From: Anisakis pegreffii
Taxonomy: Eukaryota > Nematoda > Chromadorea > Rhabditida > Anisakidae
Direction of reading: 5' to 3'
Assembly (NCBI GenBank): GCA_035041965.1
Contig: JAPYMA010000169.1
Location: 108,524 to 172,523, forward strand
DNA length: 64,000 nucleotides
Below are positions 13,301-23,401 of the stretch, piece by piece. A model generated the notes under the pieces. The model was not told the origin of the DNA, searched no databases, and saw nothing but the letters and a program-made list of their open reading frames with translations. Every line of letters begins with the position of its first letter. Position 1 is the first letter of the stretch. A program made the position numbers and the translations under genes.

Positions 13301-16300
13301 ACGTATAAATGTAAGCTGTGAAGATTCGTACAAATACCCAAAAGAAACAGACGGGTAATTATGAAAAAAATACGTACAAAATGGGTTGGCCTTAAATTTA
13401 ATTTTAGCAAAAATATAGGACTCTTAAAATCAACAAATAGAATATACTAATTATTTCTTTACGATATGAGTGGTCGTTCGACGACTCATATCGTAAAGAA
13501 ATAGTTGGTATATTCTATTTGTTGATTTTCGTTGCTATTTGAATATAATATTAACGCTAAAATTATAACTATCATTACGTCTTTCGCATGTGTCTGAATG
13601 AAAGATCCGAATGAGTGAGTCGAGGAGTTCTGATGAGGGCTGTACACCTCCACTTAATTCTTCGCTTTTGTAAATGATTATTTTTGTATGGAATGTGGTT
13701 TTATATATCAGCTGCTGCTTGTGGGAGAAAGAATCGGTCTGATTAAAGCTAACTTCTGTTTTGCATTGGCATTGTCAATACAAATATGGTCAATAAATCA
13801 GTGAAGAAGATTGAAATGAATGAATGAGGAATCGGTGCAGTAGTGGATGTCGAACTGAAAGGATATTTCGCTTCAAAATACCTTCACAGAAAGGAAGTCG
13901 AATATCACTTTCCCATTTTTGGTTGTGTATCTTTGATGGTAGCCAGCTATTGACGGTTTATATTTCGGCTTCTCAGCAAACGTCCATTCTTGCCGAGTTT
14001 GTTTATCCAGATTGAATTTTGTTGCTAATCGTGAAGCGAATCGCTCGGCACCAAGAAAGTTGCAAACCGCATCAGTGTCACCATTGTACACAAGGATATG
14101 CAGATCCAGACCTTCAACAAATTCATTTTCGTTTGTTCGTTTGCAGTTTCGTTAGCTAACTGAACGCGTGAGTAGTTCAAAACATACGAATTAGACCATT
14201 TACGGAAGTTCATTCACCTGATTTGATCATCCGCTCGAAGAATGGTGTTGTGTCGTTGTATTGACGTTTGTATAATTCATTCACATGGAAACTGAATGAA
14301 TTTTCATGATTAGTTTGTTCGTAAACTATGACTCGTTGTTTACTCCAAATTTGTGTTGATGAACAGAATTTTTAAGTTGAAAATTCAAATTTTCATACAT
14401 ACACCTCTTCTTAGCGCAGTAATTCTAACTTGTTCGGATACCTTTTAAGCGAATGTTTTATTCATGAACGAGATAAGAAATGCATAAATAAAATGTAGGC
14501 AACCAACAGTATATTAAGAAGCACTGAAATGTTCGCAAAATTAGCGTGTAAAAACGCATGTTGGTGCATTGAAAAGTGACGCATGATAACTATATAACAC
14601 GGCATTGGCACTGAGCAAGCGATAATAATGGATAGAGCGATAATGAAGAATGGTGCTGACTGACACTATCAACAGTTAGAGTGGCAGCATTAATGACGGT
14701 AATATTTCAATGGAAAAAAAAACAAACTTGCAATCAGTCCAGTGTGGAAGATTTTTGGGAATATGAGTTGCATATCGAACTTCAGGTAAATTTATATAGG
14801 TTTCTTTGGCATCATCCATCCAACATGGATAGCCACTCAATGCATCCGTTGAACCCATATTCAGTTTTGACTTAAAAACAGATTGATTACATTTGAGTGA
14901 TTGAATTGGAATGCATGTTACCTATCGTGAGAATTATTGGGTCTAACCTAGCATTGTTTCTTCATAATTCTAACGGTCAGTTAATTCGATTTACGTGCAA
15001 CGTTAACATTCTGCTTCAATTTCTATTTCTGGCATTGCACGTTTTACTGCGCAAGAGGTGATCGAAAGGCTAGGGGGCTATTGTTGTTTTCGCTGTTTAA
15101 GTGAGATGTTTCATCACATTTCATCCATCACTCTTCAAATTCACTTAGCCATTCAAACGAGCGATTCAAATCACAGAAATATCGCTTATTTTGCCTTTAC
15201 TACTGATTCACCTCATCAAACACTTTCGCAGAAAACAAATAAATTCATGAATAGGAATTAAATCCATTGAAATTCGCGTGAAGGAGCGAATATTGTTATA
15301 TGCGCGTAATTTAAAGCAGCACTCAAAAATACTCAACTCCTTGTTTAAGTTGCTGCTAGAAAAACTTTAAAATGACATATAAGTAGAAAACAGTCAATCA
15401 TGGTCAACAAGGAAAACGTACCCCTTGATCAATGAAAGATTCTTGACCATCGAATGCGCTCAATTTCATTAAACTCATTCGTCTTTTAAGGTCTGATTGC
15501 CGTACAACTTTCAAGCTCGGCCGAGCATGAGTGTCCATGTAGCAGTCTTCGTACGTATTGTAAATGATTTCGCTAAAATCCGACAACTTATGAGGAAACG
15601 GATATATCTCATAGCGATTGAGTGAAGCCGCATTACATTCATCCGCGCAATGTACAGGTGTTATTTTGCGGTCAAAAGGTGAATAAGAATTATTCGATGG
15701 GGAATTATCGCTACCAAGTGAAAAGTTGACATTGTGAGCACCAACTGCAACGTTCATCTATTCAGGATTTAAATTTAGATTTAAGTTCATCAGTCAAATG
15801 ACGAACAATATTCTATAGATTTGGTAGGATTGAGAGGAGTATTGAGAGAACAGTGCGTAGGACAGAAAGAAAATTTTGATAATGAGCGGTGAAACCCAGT
15901 GTGAATTTTCGGTGAACTTGCAATGAAATTATTGATAAGAGCACAAAGTTGCGAACGTTGTATTCATTTCCATGCGGTAATAATCTCGCACGAGATTAGC
16001 ACATTGACGCTTGATTGGGTCTTTGAATGGCCTCGGAACGATCGAACCATTGTTTCGGACTTCAATATATTGCGAAAAATCACACGTACCAAGCGCTTGA
16101 ATCTTGGTACTATTCACTTTGCAGCATTTTTGCAATGCGTCGTAATCTCTGAACAATCACTTATCATTATAAGACGATTCAACAACTTTTCAATGAACCA
16201 TAAAAGCAACGGGCAGTAGCCAGCCAGACCGTAGGACGCCCAGTCAAAAAAATGCTGACATGAGGCATGTTGCAAAAACATTTATGTTCGTGAATGGATG

Positions 16301-19300
16301 TGAATGATCTCATTTCAAAGAATCTCATTCTTTCAAATAATAATTTCATTTTAAAATAATAATCTCTTCTTTCAAATTATCTCACTCTCCTGATCTTCCA
16401 TTCAGACACGCGTTTAATGGCCTCAAGCAAGAGTGATGTTGAATTTTCATTCGTGCTTAATGGGAACGATCTGATGAATGAGATAAATCGAATGAATACG
16501 TTCAGCTGTCATGTCTGTAGCAGATCATACTTAGGAAGCAGTGCAATTTTTTAAAAATGAATTCCAAACCCATTGAGGTTATGTTGCACACTTCAGAAGC
16601 TTGAATTATGGCCTCAAGAAACCACCACCGTTAACAACTGCTATGAATATCATTTGACCGTACGAAATTAGCACGAATATTCGTTTAGATAATTAGAAGG
16701 ACTGAATTGTTGCAAAATTATTAATCAAAATAGGTCTGCTTTCAAATATCATTACGAACCAAGCAGAAATTGAAAATGAATGTCATCTGACCATATGAAT
16801 ATCATTTGACCGTACAAATGATATTCATAGCAGTTGTTAACGGTGGTGGTTTCTTGAAGCCGTAATTCAAGCTTCTGAAGTGTGCAACATAACCTCAATG
16901 GGTTTGGAATTCACTTTTAAAAAATTGCACTGCTTCCTAAGTATGATCTGCTACAGACATGACAGCTGAACGTATTCATTCGATTTATCTCATTCATCAG
17001 ATCGTTTTCAACAGGAATACTTTGAACTTATTTATGACAATTCTTCAGTCTGACGAGTATTCTTGCATACAAATAAGAAAGCCCTCATTATTACGGCAAA
17101 CAACTTTCAACAAACCCCTTTCCAATAATGCCTCGATAATAGAGAAGACTGACAATAGTATTGATTTGGTCTCTGAAGCTGATAATACCGTTACCAATAA
17201 GGAAGCCTTTGAAATTTACATACGGCAATTTATGATCCTATAAACAACACCTTTTTGATTTGTTAAAGTTTGTGATCAATTATTCATTCATCTATCCCAC
17301 TGTAATATGGCATTCACTTGAGATTCTGATCTCAGTTCGATAGCAGTTTGATTCGAATTCTCAGAAGTTGCGAGTAAACCCATCCATTCAGCTCAATATA
17401 CATATTATTTGCCAATGTAGCTCACTATCAGTCATTAAGCAAACGAAAACTAAATTTGTTATGCATATTTGAGAATGTAAATAATTCGATGAATGCCAAT
17501 TTTCACCATTTGTTCTCTATTCCTTCACTGATAAATGAATCTGTGTTCTACTTTGCGAGTGAAGGTATTCCATTTTAAGCCAGATATCATCAACCGATAA
17601 AATCTCAACAACCGAACATACTTTGATTCGTTTTACAACTTCAGCTGACGTTACCGGCACATAAACACCACCGTACGATTCGCCACCAACATAGAACGGT
17701 CTGTTTTTGTATTCTGGGAATCGTTCATAAAACGCTTCCAGTGCGTCAACATTTCCAGACGCAGTCTGAGATGCACAGGCAGATTGAAACATTTTGCAGG
17801 AATGTGCGATATGAGAGTGACGGTAAAGGTAAAAACATTGTTGAGGATCATCAGCATTACTATCCTCATTATGCTGTCATCATTATTAATAAGGTAGAGT
17901 AATAATTTGGCTTTCAATGTGATGGGATTTAATTTACGTTATTCGGCTGAAATATTTGAACGACAGTGGACTGTTTGATTCAGTTTTATCTATGCTATAT
18001 CACTGTCATGATTAAACGCATCAATGCCCTCCACAAACAGTGTCAATGACAGTGATCTGCGCTTACTTCCGTCAAAGCATCGAAAAATCTGCGGAAAACG
18101 TTCGTTGAATTGTCTGCGATATGTTGAACGCTTCTGCCGAAATCATTAAGAAAATTTTCGCGAAAACACAAACATCTTCGAAAACAAAATACTTCGGAAA
18201 AGTAACGGTGCGTTCGAGCTTTTCAACGAACCTTTCAACATCACATTTCTCACCAAAAAGATGTGTTATGTATTAGACATCATCGCGTATTATATATCAC
18301 TGATCTCACGAATACTCTTATCCTCGTTATCATTTCCATTATCAGTACTCTCAATATTATGGCTATTTATCCATGATATTTTGAACGTACAACCTTCACA
18401 TATGTCTTGTCTTTTTACTTACCTCATCATCATTGAAAGTTACATGGCCTTTACCATATGAATAACCAACGTCACGCGGCCCTTCCAGATAAATGATATT
18501 CGCTGCCTGAAACGAAAAAATGCAGTGCAAACAAATAACTTATACTTCTTTTTTTTCCAAATGAAATGTCTTAGTTCATTTGTTGTTCAACTGTCTTTGC
18601 GATTATCTCTTGTTCAGTCATTCTAAGCTGCTGCTTATTCTGTGATTATCGTTATCAGCATATTTGACTTTATATTATTGTATTCGAAATACGACTACTC
18701 CCAACCAAACTTTCTCTGATATGGAGGTGTTTTCGATAAGGCGCTTTATCGAATGCTTAAAATGTAAGTGAAATATAACACTGCAAGATGGAAGGCTGGT
18801 GATTACAAGCTTAAGTATACATGCTTGTTCGCAAGCAACTGTATACCATGAATAACTCAAGACGGTAAAATATAGGGTGTGGATTCAAACATTAGGTTTG
18901 AATCCTGACATTGAATGCGTTGTTTAGTTTTGAAGCTTGAAGCCTAATAGTAAGAGGCATGACGTGGATGCGGTTAAATAGTGCTATTCGAACGCTACAA
19001 TACAATAATCTGAATATTGAACAGATAAATATTAACTATAATATGACGAATGAATGCACTGGCAAACCTTGTTCCATGAATAGTTGTTCTCGAAAAGGGT
19101 TTTGCCACCGTAATTCACTCGGAAGGGGCCGAGCTCGGTGAAGAGGCCAACAAGTGAGCTACATCCTGGACCGCCGTTCAGCCAAAGGATCAATGGATCG
19201 CTTTTTGGATCTCTTTCAGATTCGACAAACCTACAATTTACTTTTCATTGCCTTAGAGGCTGTAATTATCATTTCTATTTTCAGTTATAAACTCTACACT

Positions 19301-20184
19301 CTCCTCAGAGGGTTTTTAGATCCAACTGCAAACAGTTGGCTGATTTTGTGCACTTTCTGCCTGCTTTAACTAACCGCAATTTTTCTGTCTTGAATGCGCT
19401 CCATCTTCATTTGATGCTCCTCAATCTAGTTGAAAACCTTTGCTAATCGGTCTCTAATCTGACCGTTAATGAATGTTTCTAACCGTTCATCATTTCATTA
19501 TCCACCTGTTTGAATCATCAAAAGCCATTCTAAGCATTTCATTCAACAAGAATTCTCGAAGGAGTGCTATGACACACGTGAATTTTAGGATGTGTAGATC
19601 ATTGATAACAATGAAGAGATAGAGTCCAATTGCAAAACTTGATTATCTCTTCATTTCAAACTGCTCAGAGCATGCTCATACATTTTCCATAATACAATAG
19701 GATTTCCTATGCTCCGTATTTTGTCACACTGAATGAGCTTGCTACCACTGAAGCATCCATGGCGATGAAGTGAAACTTGCCGAATTCATCCACGCAGATA
19801 GCTACGGAAAAGAGAAAATTCCAAAATACTTTCATTTGGCCATTTGCTCATGCATGATTTCGCGTTCACAAGCACACACAGTTCACGTTTTTCAAATTGT
19901 AATTACCGAATCAGGATTCAGTTTTATGATTTTGTGCTCAAAAAAACTGCTCATCTCTCTACCAGGTACTCGGGATTCAACGAATCTGTCCAACATCTCA
20001 AATGAACTGACCAATAGTGAAGCTGAGTACCACTTTTGGTAGGTAGGTAACCAGAATATTGCTCAAGACCAGGTGAAAATGTTAATCCAGGAAGATTGAT
20101 AATTCGATCGTTCCATTTGGTTTGCGCATGACATAGGACTAGTAGCGTAAAGGCGACGAGCAACAGCTCGTGAACGGTTCCCAT
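252..20184 (-). CDS. Tandem multi-domain serine carboxypeptidase (S10), K10C2.1-like; 3' end outside window
   Basis: Secreted or lysosomal serine carboxypeptidase removing C-terminal residues from peptides. I place 36 exons (5,205 coding nt, 1,735 residues) from ATG 20184 to 252; the gene continues beyond base 1. Residues 1 to about 21 form a signal peptide (hydrophobic [14 protein letters not shown]). Four S10 units follow: about 22-547, 548-1054, 1055-1609 and 1610 onward. Each complete unit carries GGPGCSS, GESYGG or GESYAG (Ser170, Ser702, Ser1248), an NGDxDxxCNF aspartate motif and a G-x-x-H motif (His500, His1009, His1563), so all three triads look intact. The three introns joining units keep the reading frame (phases 1, 0, 1), which argues for one polypeptide rather than separate genes. 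From memory, C. elegans K10C2.1 is a similarly long multi-S10 protein, while typical S10 enzymes have about 450-500 residues. Weakest junction: the donor of exon 6 (gtgctc at 15944). Confidence 0.93.
3935..4400 (-). mobile_element. Decayed mariner-family transposase fragment inside an intron
   Basis: On the minus strand the sequence encodes the C-terminal half of a mariner transposase: a QDNARPHVA block (about 4190-4250), then after a frameshift [19 protein letters not shown] and [16 protein letters not shown] (about 4070-4180). These match the DNARPH and HPPYSPDLAPSDYHLF signatures of the family. The block is broken by a frameshift and stop codons, and the N-terminal DNA-binding half is not recognisable, so it is inactive. 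It sits in the same transcriptional orientation as its host gene, in the intron 3736-4463 of the carboxypeptidase. Terminal inverted repeats were not found by eye. Confidence 0.85.
4729..4860. repeat. Nested short direct repeats in an intron
   Basis: A 28-bp unit beginning attcgtaatttggtgtgacc occurs at 4767-4794 and again, identically, at 4810-4837. The pair is flanked by a second direct repeat, ttttgcagtgaatgctgct, at about 4729-4747 and 4842-4860. The arrangement B-A-A-B suggests a local duplication or slippage within the intron 4644-4910. No coding or regulatory role is evident. Confidence 0.8.
5890..5915. repeat. C-rich tract (G-rich on the transcribed sense strand)
   Basis: A run of cytosines followed by C-C-C-C-T type blocks, in an otherwise AT-rich intron (5675-5966). 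On the minus strand, which is the coding strand of the gene here, it is a G-run tract with four or more G blocks and so could form a G-quadruplex in pre-mRNA. It lies about 50 bp downstream of the 5' splice site of exon 24 (exon low end 5967). Confidence 0.75.
7190..12658 (-). other. S10 domain II (exons 12-22) of the tandem carboxypeptidase
   Basis: Exons: 12544-12658, 12277-12439, 11850-11945, 11398-11541, 11167-11288, 10640-10813, 10200-10329, 9746-9888, 9212-9348, 8679-8827, 7190-7336. It has no methionine or signal peptide of its own: its first exon starts at an acceptor and is phased (two leading bases) exactly to the one base left over by domain I. Motifs: [57 protein letters not shown] joined across an intron to DEWF, and [17 protein letters not shown]. 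The nucleophile elbow is GESYAG instead of GESYGG, as in many S10 enzymes. The intron 7337-8678 contains a 26-bp perfect hairpin. Confidence 0.92.
8039..8096. repeat. Perfect hairpin, 26-bp arms, 6-nt loop, intronic
   Basis: Left arm 8039-8064 is exactly complementary to right arm 8071-8096, separated by acatgg. A few further pairs form outside the perfect stem after a mismatch. It lies in the intron 7337-8678 of the carboxypeptidase gene. It could be a tiny foldback transposon remnant; a small-RNA precursor is possible but stem length and perfection alone do not show this. Confidence 0.8.
13426..13529. repeat. Long near-perfect hairpin, 46-nt arms, intronic
   Basis: Left arm 13426-13471 pairs with right arm 13484-13529 with only two mismatched positions, around a 12-nt loop. 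It sits in the intron 12975-13881 between domain I exons 10 and 11. The near identity of the arms suggests a recent origin or gene conversion. Likely a foldback or MITE remnant. Confidence 0.8.
16465..17006. mobile_element. 542-bp foldback (inverted-repeat) element in an intron
   Basis: Arms of about 190 bp, 16465-16655 and 16816-17006, are almost exact reverse complements, around a spacer of about 160 bp with no recognisable coding sequence. The inner ends repeat a short motif, atcatttgaccgtac. The element lies in the intron 16149-17115 of the carboxypeptidase, between the IGNG exon and the exon starting DYDALQKCC, and does not disturb the coding sequence. Best read as a non-autonomous DNA transposon or foldback element; the family is not recognised. 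Confidence 0.82.
18871..18895. repeat. Short perfect hairpin, 10-bp arms
   Basis: ggattcaaac and gtttgaatcc pair around a 5-nt loop within the intron 18507-19067. Minor structure, listed for completeness; not part of a tRNA. Confidence 0.6.
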
Positions 20185-21636
20185 GATGAGAATGATGTGA
20201 ACTTTGTTGAATTTGTTGACATGTTTGCACGATAATCATTATGTGTGATAAGCTTCGTGATAAGGACATTCAGTACAAATATTTGTCACGTCAGCTAACC
20301 CCTACTGCTCTCATGACACATTGTGATCAGCAGTTCAGAAGTTCAGAACTTTGTAGTCTTAAAAATTTTATTGCCAGTAACAGCAAATCAACCACACCAG
20401 AGCTCTTATGTTGCTCATTACTAATTGCGATCTTGCCTTTGTGAGACGGGATGACCGATTCGTTTCCTTTTCTTACAACTTCTAAGCATTGAGCATTCGA
20501 TCAAGACGTATGTCATATGCTAAATCACTATTGAAAGATGCATTTGAGAAATAAGAAACAAATGTTATAACGGGAATACGACAATTACAGTTGTCAATGT
20601 TTCGGTTGATTTTAGTTCAGAGTTGTTTCACACTTAAATTTGAATTGAAAAAGGATAAAATGGAATGTGAACCGATAGAAAGCTGAATACATATCCGCAT
20701 GAGGTCAGTCGCATAAATCCCCATTCTATTTATGCCTTTCATTAAGCTTCACAACGAATTTTGCTCTTTTTTGACCTTACCAATGCAGTCTTGTTATAAT
20801 GGCTAACGTAAGAGCGATTCAGGAGCGATTTTTGTCCAATAATCTAAGCGATGTTTAATGATACTTCATTGCGGATGGGCGTTCACCGACTTCATTATTG
20901 CTTATCATTAAACGTGAATGACTACTGATAGAAGTGTACGACAGTTTTTTGACGTGAGAATTTTACAGCGGTACAATTTTATGGGCAATTAATATTTATT
21001 GTTCACTTCATTCACATTACGTCAGAAAGATCTCAGCGATAAAATGAATCCAGTAGTCATACTACAATAAAATGTGCAATAATGGTTTCTGATCAAATGA
21101 TTAGCATGAAACAATATTGCACTATTGAAGAAGCATCTATCATTAAATTGATAATAGTTCATATTCATGTCTGTTAACAGTTTAATTGACGGAGTGAAAT
21201 ATTCAACACGCTATAAAGCAATAAGCTATAAAGCATATGTAATGCTCAGATGAAGTGCAAGCAAAATATTTACAATGGAAATTTTAAAAAAATTAGTGCC
21301 TAATAACGAAACATCATCATACAAATATGAACTTTACAATGTCCTCCAAAGAACGACCAATGGTGGAAAGTTGGATTGAACACTTAACACTACTTGAAAT
21401 GATTCAAATATTGTTTGAAAATCGGCAATGAAATGAGAGTGACCAGATAGGTCTTCTGAAAAATGGATAATATTTTGGAGCAGCGGTTCTTATTGAGTGA
21501 AATTGCTTACTTTGGTTGAAAAATCATTTTCGACTGATTTTTCGAATAATTCTTTCATAAGCATTCAACAGTGTACTCAGAATGATCTCAAAAAAAGTTA
21601 TTTTTTGATATCACTGACACATTCTTGATCGACATA
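20185..21636. other. Intergenic, upstream of the carboxypeptidase start
   Basis: About 1.45 kb between the carboxypeptidase ATG (20184) and the stop of the upstream same-strand membrane-protein gene (21637). AT-rich, with no open frame that looks coding. No clear CAG trans-splice acceptor was found immediately before the ATG. The promoter and any leader exon of the carboxypeptidase should lie here. Confidence 0.5.
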
Positions 21637-22410
21637 TTACTGTTTAATGAAAGGATTCTCATCATTCAATGTCCTCTCATCGGATTCTTGATCTGATGAA
21701 CACGACGGCATTATCGAACGGCTCAATTCACTTTCTTCACAAAGGTTCCTGAAAATTCATTCGAAGTGATCATTCATTCCGATAACCACTGCCCGTATCG
21801 TATCGTAAAAATGAATTCACAAATGGACGAGTGCTCCGTAAATACAAAAGTGAATGAATTATGGCTATTCCAAAAATCTTCTGAATGTTTGAAAAACATG
21901 CTCAACGACGTCCAATTACATCAGAATAAGAATTTTCTTCTCATCGAAACGAAATAACCTGAGTGGACGCATTTCTGCACAACCATTTCTATTATTGAGC
22001 AACGTGATAGAGGTATGTTTCAACGGACGCTTTGAATTAGCTTTGTTTACTGGTTCGTGCCTGCATTTGCTTGTCATATGATCAAAAAAATATTTAATAT
22101 GATAATATTTATTGCAATTTTCCTGCATAACTTCATGCATACTTCAACAACTGTCGTACATAACCAATTTTGTAGCCCTTCATAAAACATGATGAAGTGC
22201 TGATGATACTCAATAAGAAAACTTCGGTATGGACAATGGAATGCTGCTTTTTTTGTTTGAACCATGTTAAACATACTTTTTAATGACCATTCCACTACTT
22301 ATTGAATTCACTTTTCGCTTCTTAACATTTTGACGCTTTCGAGATCGCGTTATGAACACAGCAATTGTGATTGTAATTGAAACCACAATTAGAACTGATA
22401 ATCCGATCAA
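21637..22410 (-). CDS. C-terminal three exons of a single-pass membrane protein, unknown family
   Basis: Exons 22277-22410, 21959-22060 and 21637-21748 join in frame with good splice sites (CAG acceptors; gtatgt and gttatt donors) and end at TAA. The first encodes a transmembrane helix, LIGLSVLIVVSITITIAVF, followed at once by a very basic stretch (TRSRKRQNVKKRKV), a classic stop-transfer signal. About 95 cytoplasmic residues follow, ending in an acidic serine-rich segment (SSDQESDERTLNDENPF). This is the layout of a type I membrane receptor or adhesion-like protein, but the ectodomain exons were not identified, so no function is assigned. A possible first exon with a hydrophobic N-terminus starts at ATG 23401. 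Confidence 0.7.
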
Positions 22411-22670
22411 CTGAAATCACATTTAATATTTTCAGCACAGTAGCATATTTCATTAGTTTCGGTGTTCATAATAGCAAAACTTTGTATTCAAGTTTTTAGG
22501 CGGAATATGCCTTCGTTTCAAATTGATATAAAATGCTGTGTAATCATTCGAAGTCGAAGTTTTCCTCGTGCTCAGTCAACGTGCTACTGCTTCATAATAA
22601 CAATCCATCTAGCAATAATAGCGTTGGTAACAAAAAGCGCTATTAACAAAACTAACAACTACTCATGTAA

Positions 22671-22954
22671 AATGGCGTAGCCGGCACTTTTTTCAGTGGG
22701 AGTGGGGGGAAGGGGAGAGGTGCGCAAAATGGTCTAATTCAGAAAACAGCTGAAGGTGGGTTTTTCGATGCTCTTCATTTTTTCCTCCTCTCACTCCTGC
22801 TTTCTCTGCCCTTCTTTTCCCCACTTCCTTCTCCCCTCCCTCTTCTTTCCCATTCTTTTTGCCTCTTTTTTCCTTTTTCTTTTATCCTCCAGGAGGATGG
22901 GATGAGGCAGATTTGGGCGCATGACCACTGCGTTTCACTCTTGGCTACGCCATT
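22671..22954. mobile_element. 284-bp MITE-like element with 12-bp terminal inverted repeats
   Basis: aatggcgtagcc at 22671-22682 is the exact reverse complement of 22943-22954, and weaker similarity extends to about 26 bp inward (both ends reach a cagtgg block). The interior is unlike the surroundings: a G-rich run on the left and a long C/T-rich run of about 90 bp on the right. No coding capacity is seen. It lies just upstream, in transcription terms, of the membrane-protein exons, probably in an intron. Target-site duplication was not clear by eye. Confidence 0.65.
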
Positions 22955-22956
22955 GT

Positions 22957-23401
22957 TCATCTCATAAACGAAAATACATGTATTCAGGATGAGATTCAGT
23001 AAAAGAACTGCACAAATCAAGCTCACACAAACACAGTTGATAATCGTGAGACAATGTGCTTTTATACAGCAAACGTTATCTTCTGTTTGTGTTTCTTTGC
23101 TATTTGCTTGACGTTTGAAATGAGGATTCTTCAACGAAAAATTTATTTGATGATTCTATTTTTGGTGTATGTTTAAAGGAGTGCAACCGTTACAAACTTG
23201 TGTATTACTCCCCTTCTCACATGCAGTTAGTGAACGGTTGACAGCGAACATTACTCTCACACAGAGAACAGCAAACAAACACCGCCATTCCCATTCGTTC
23301 AAACGATGCATGCCACTGATAGGCCGGCCTATTCGAGTGATCATTGTAAGACTCATGAATCCAGCAATTACGGTCAAATACCAAACTGTTGTAGGCTGCA
23401 T
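22957..23401 (-). CDS. Possible 5' exons of the membrane-protein gene (uncertain)
   Basis: An open frame starts at a true ATG, 23401, with a hydrophobic leader (TVWYLTVIAGFMSLTMI) and runs to about 23156. A second open stretch just downstream, about 22957-23121, contains another hydrophobic block, CVCVSLICAVLLLNLIL. A gtttgt donor and an AAG acceptor could join them in phase 0, but neither is strong, and the junction to the transmembrane exon at 22410 is not resolved. This may be the N-terminus of the neighbouring gene, or chance. Confidence 0.25.

Larger units (their letters stand above)
12821..20184 (-). other. S10 domain I (exons 1-11) of the tandem carboxypeptidase
   Basis: Exons, as plus coordinates in order of transcription: 20012-20184, 19068-19230, 18423-18506, 17622-17765, 17116-17237, 15945-16148, 15422-15572, 14728-14870, 14218-14291, 13882-14111, 12821-12974. 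Reading phases match at every junction. Motifs: [11 protein letters not shown] (exon 2), [11 protein letters not shown] (exon 3), GGESYGGVY (exon 4), IGNG (exon 5), [12 protein letters not shown] (exon 10), GSGHFV (exon 11). Unlike domains II and III, the intron of the aspartate-motif region lies before that motif (14112-14217) and not after it, and the sequence reads NFLGAERF where the others restore G-DEWF. Exon 3 is 84 nt here against 96 nt elsewhere, a four-residue deletion. The exon 5-6 intron carries the foldback element. All catalytic residues are present, so activity is plausible. Confidence 0.92.

Noticed and set aside
18871..18895. tRNA-like B-box (ggtttgaatcc)
   Set aside because: No A-box or cloverleaf around it; the sequence is a simple short hairpin.
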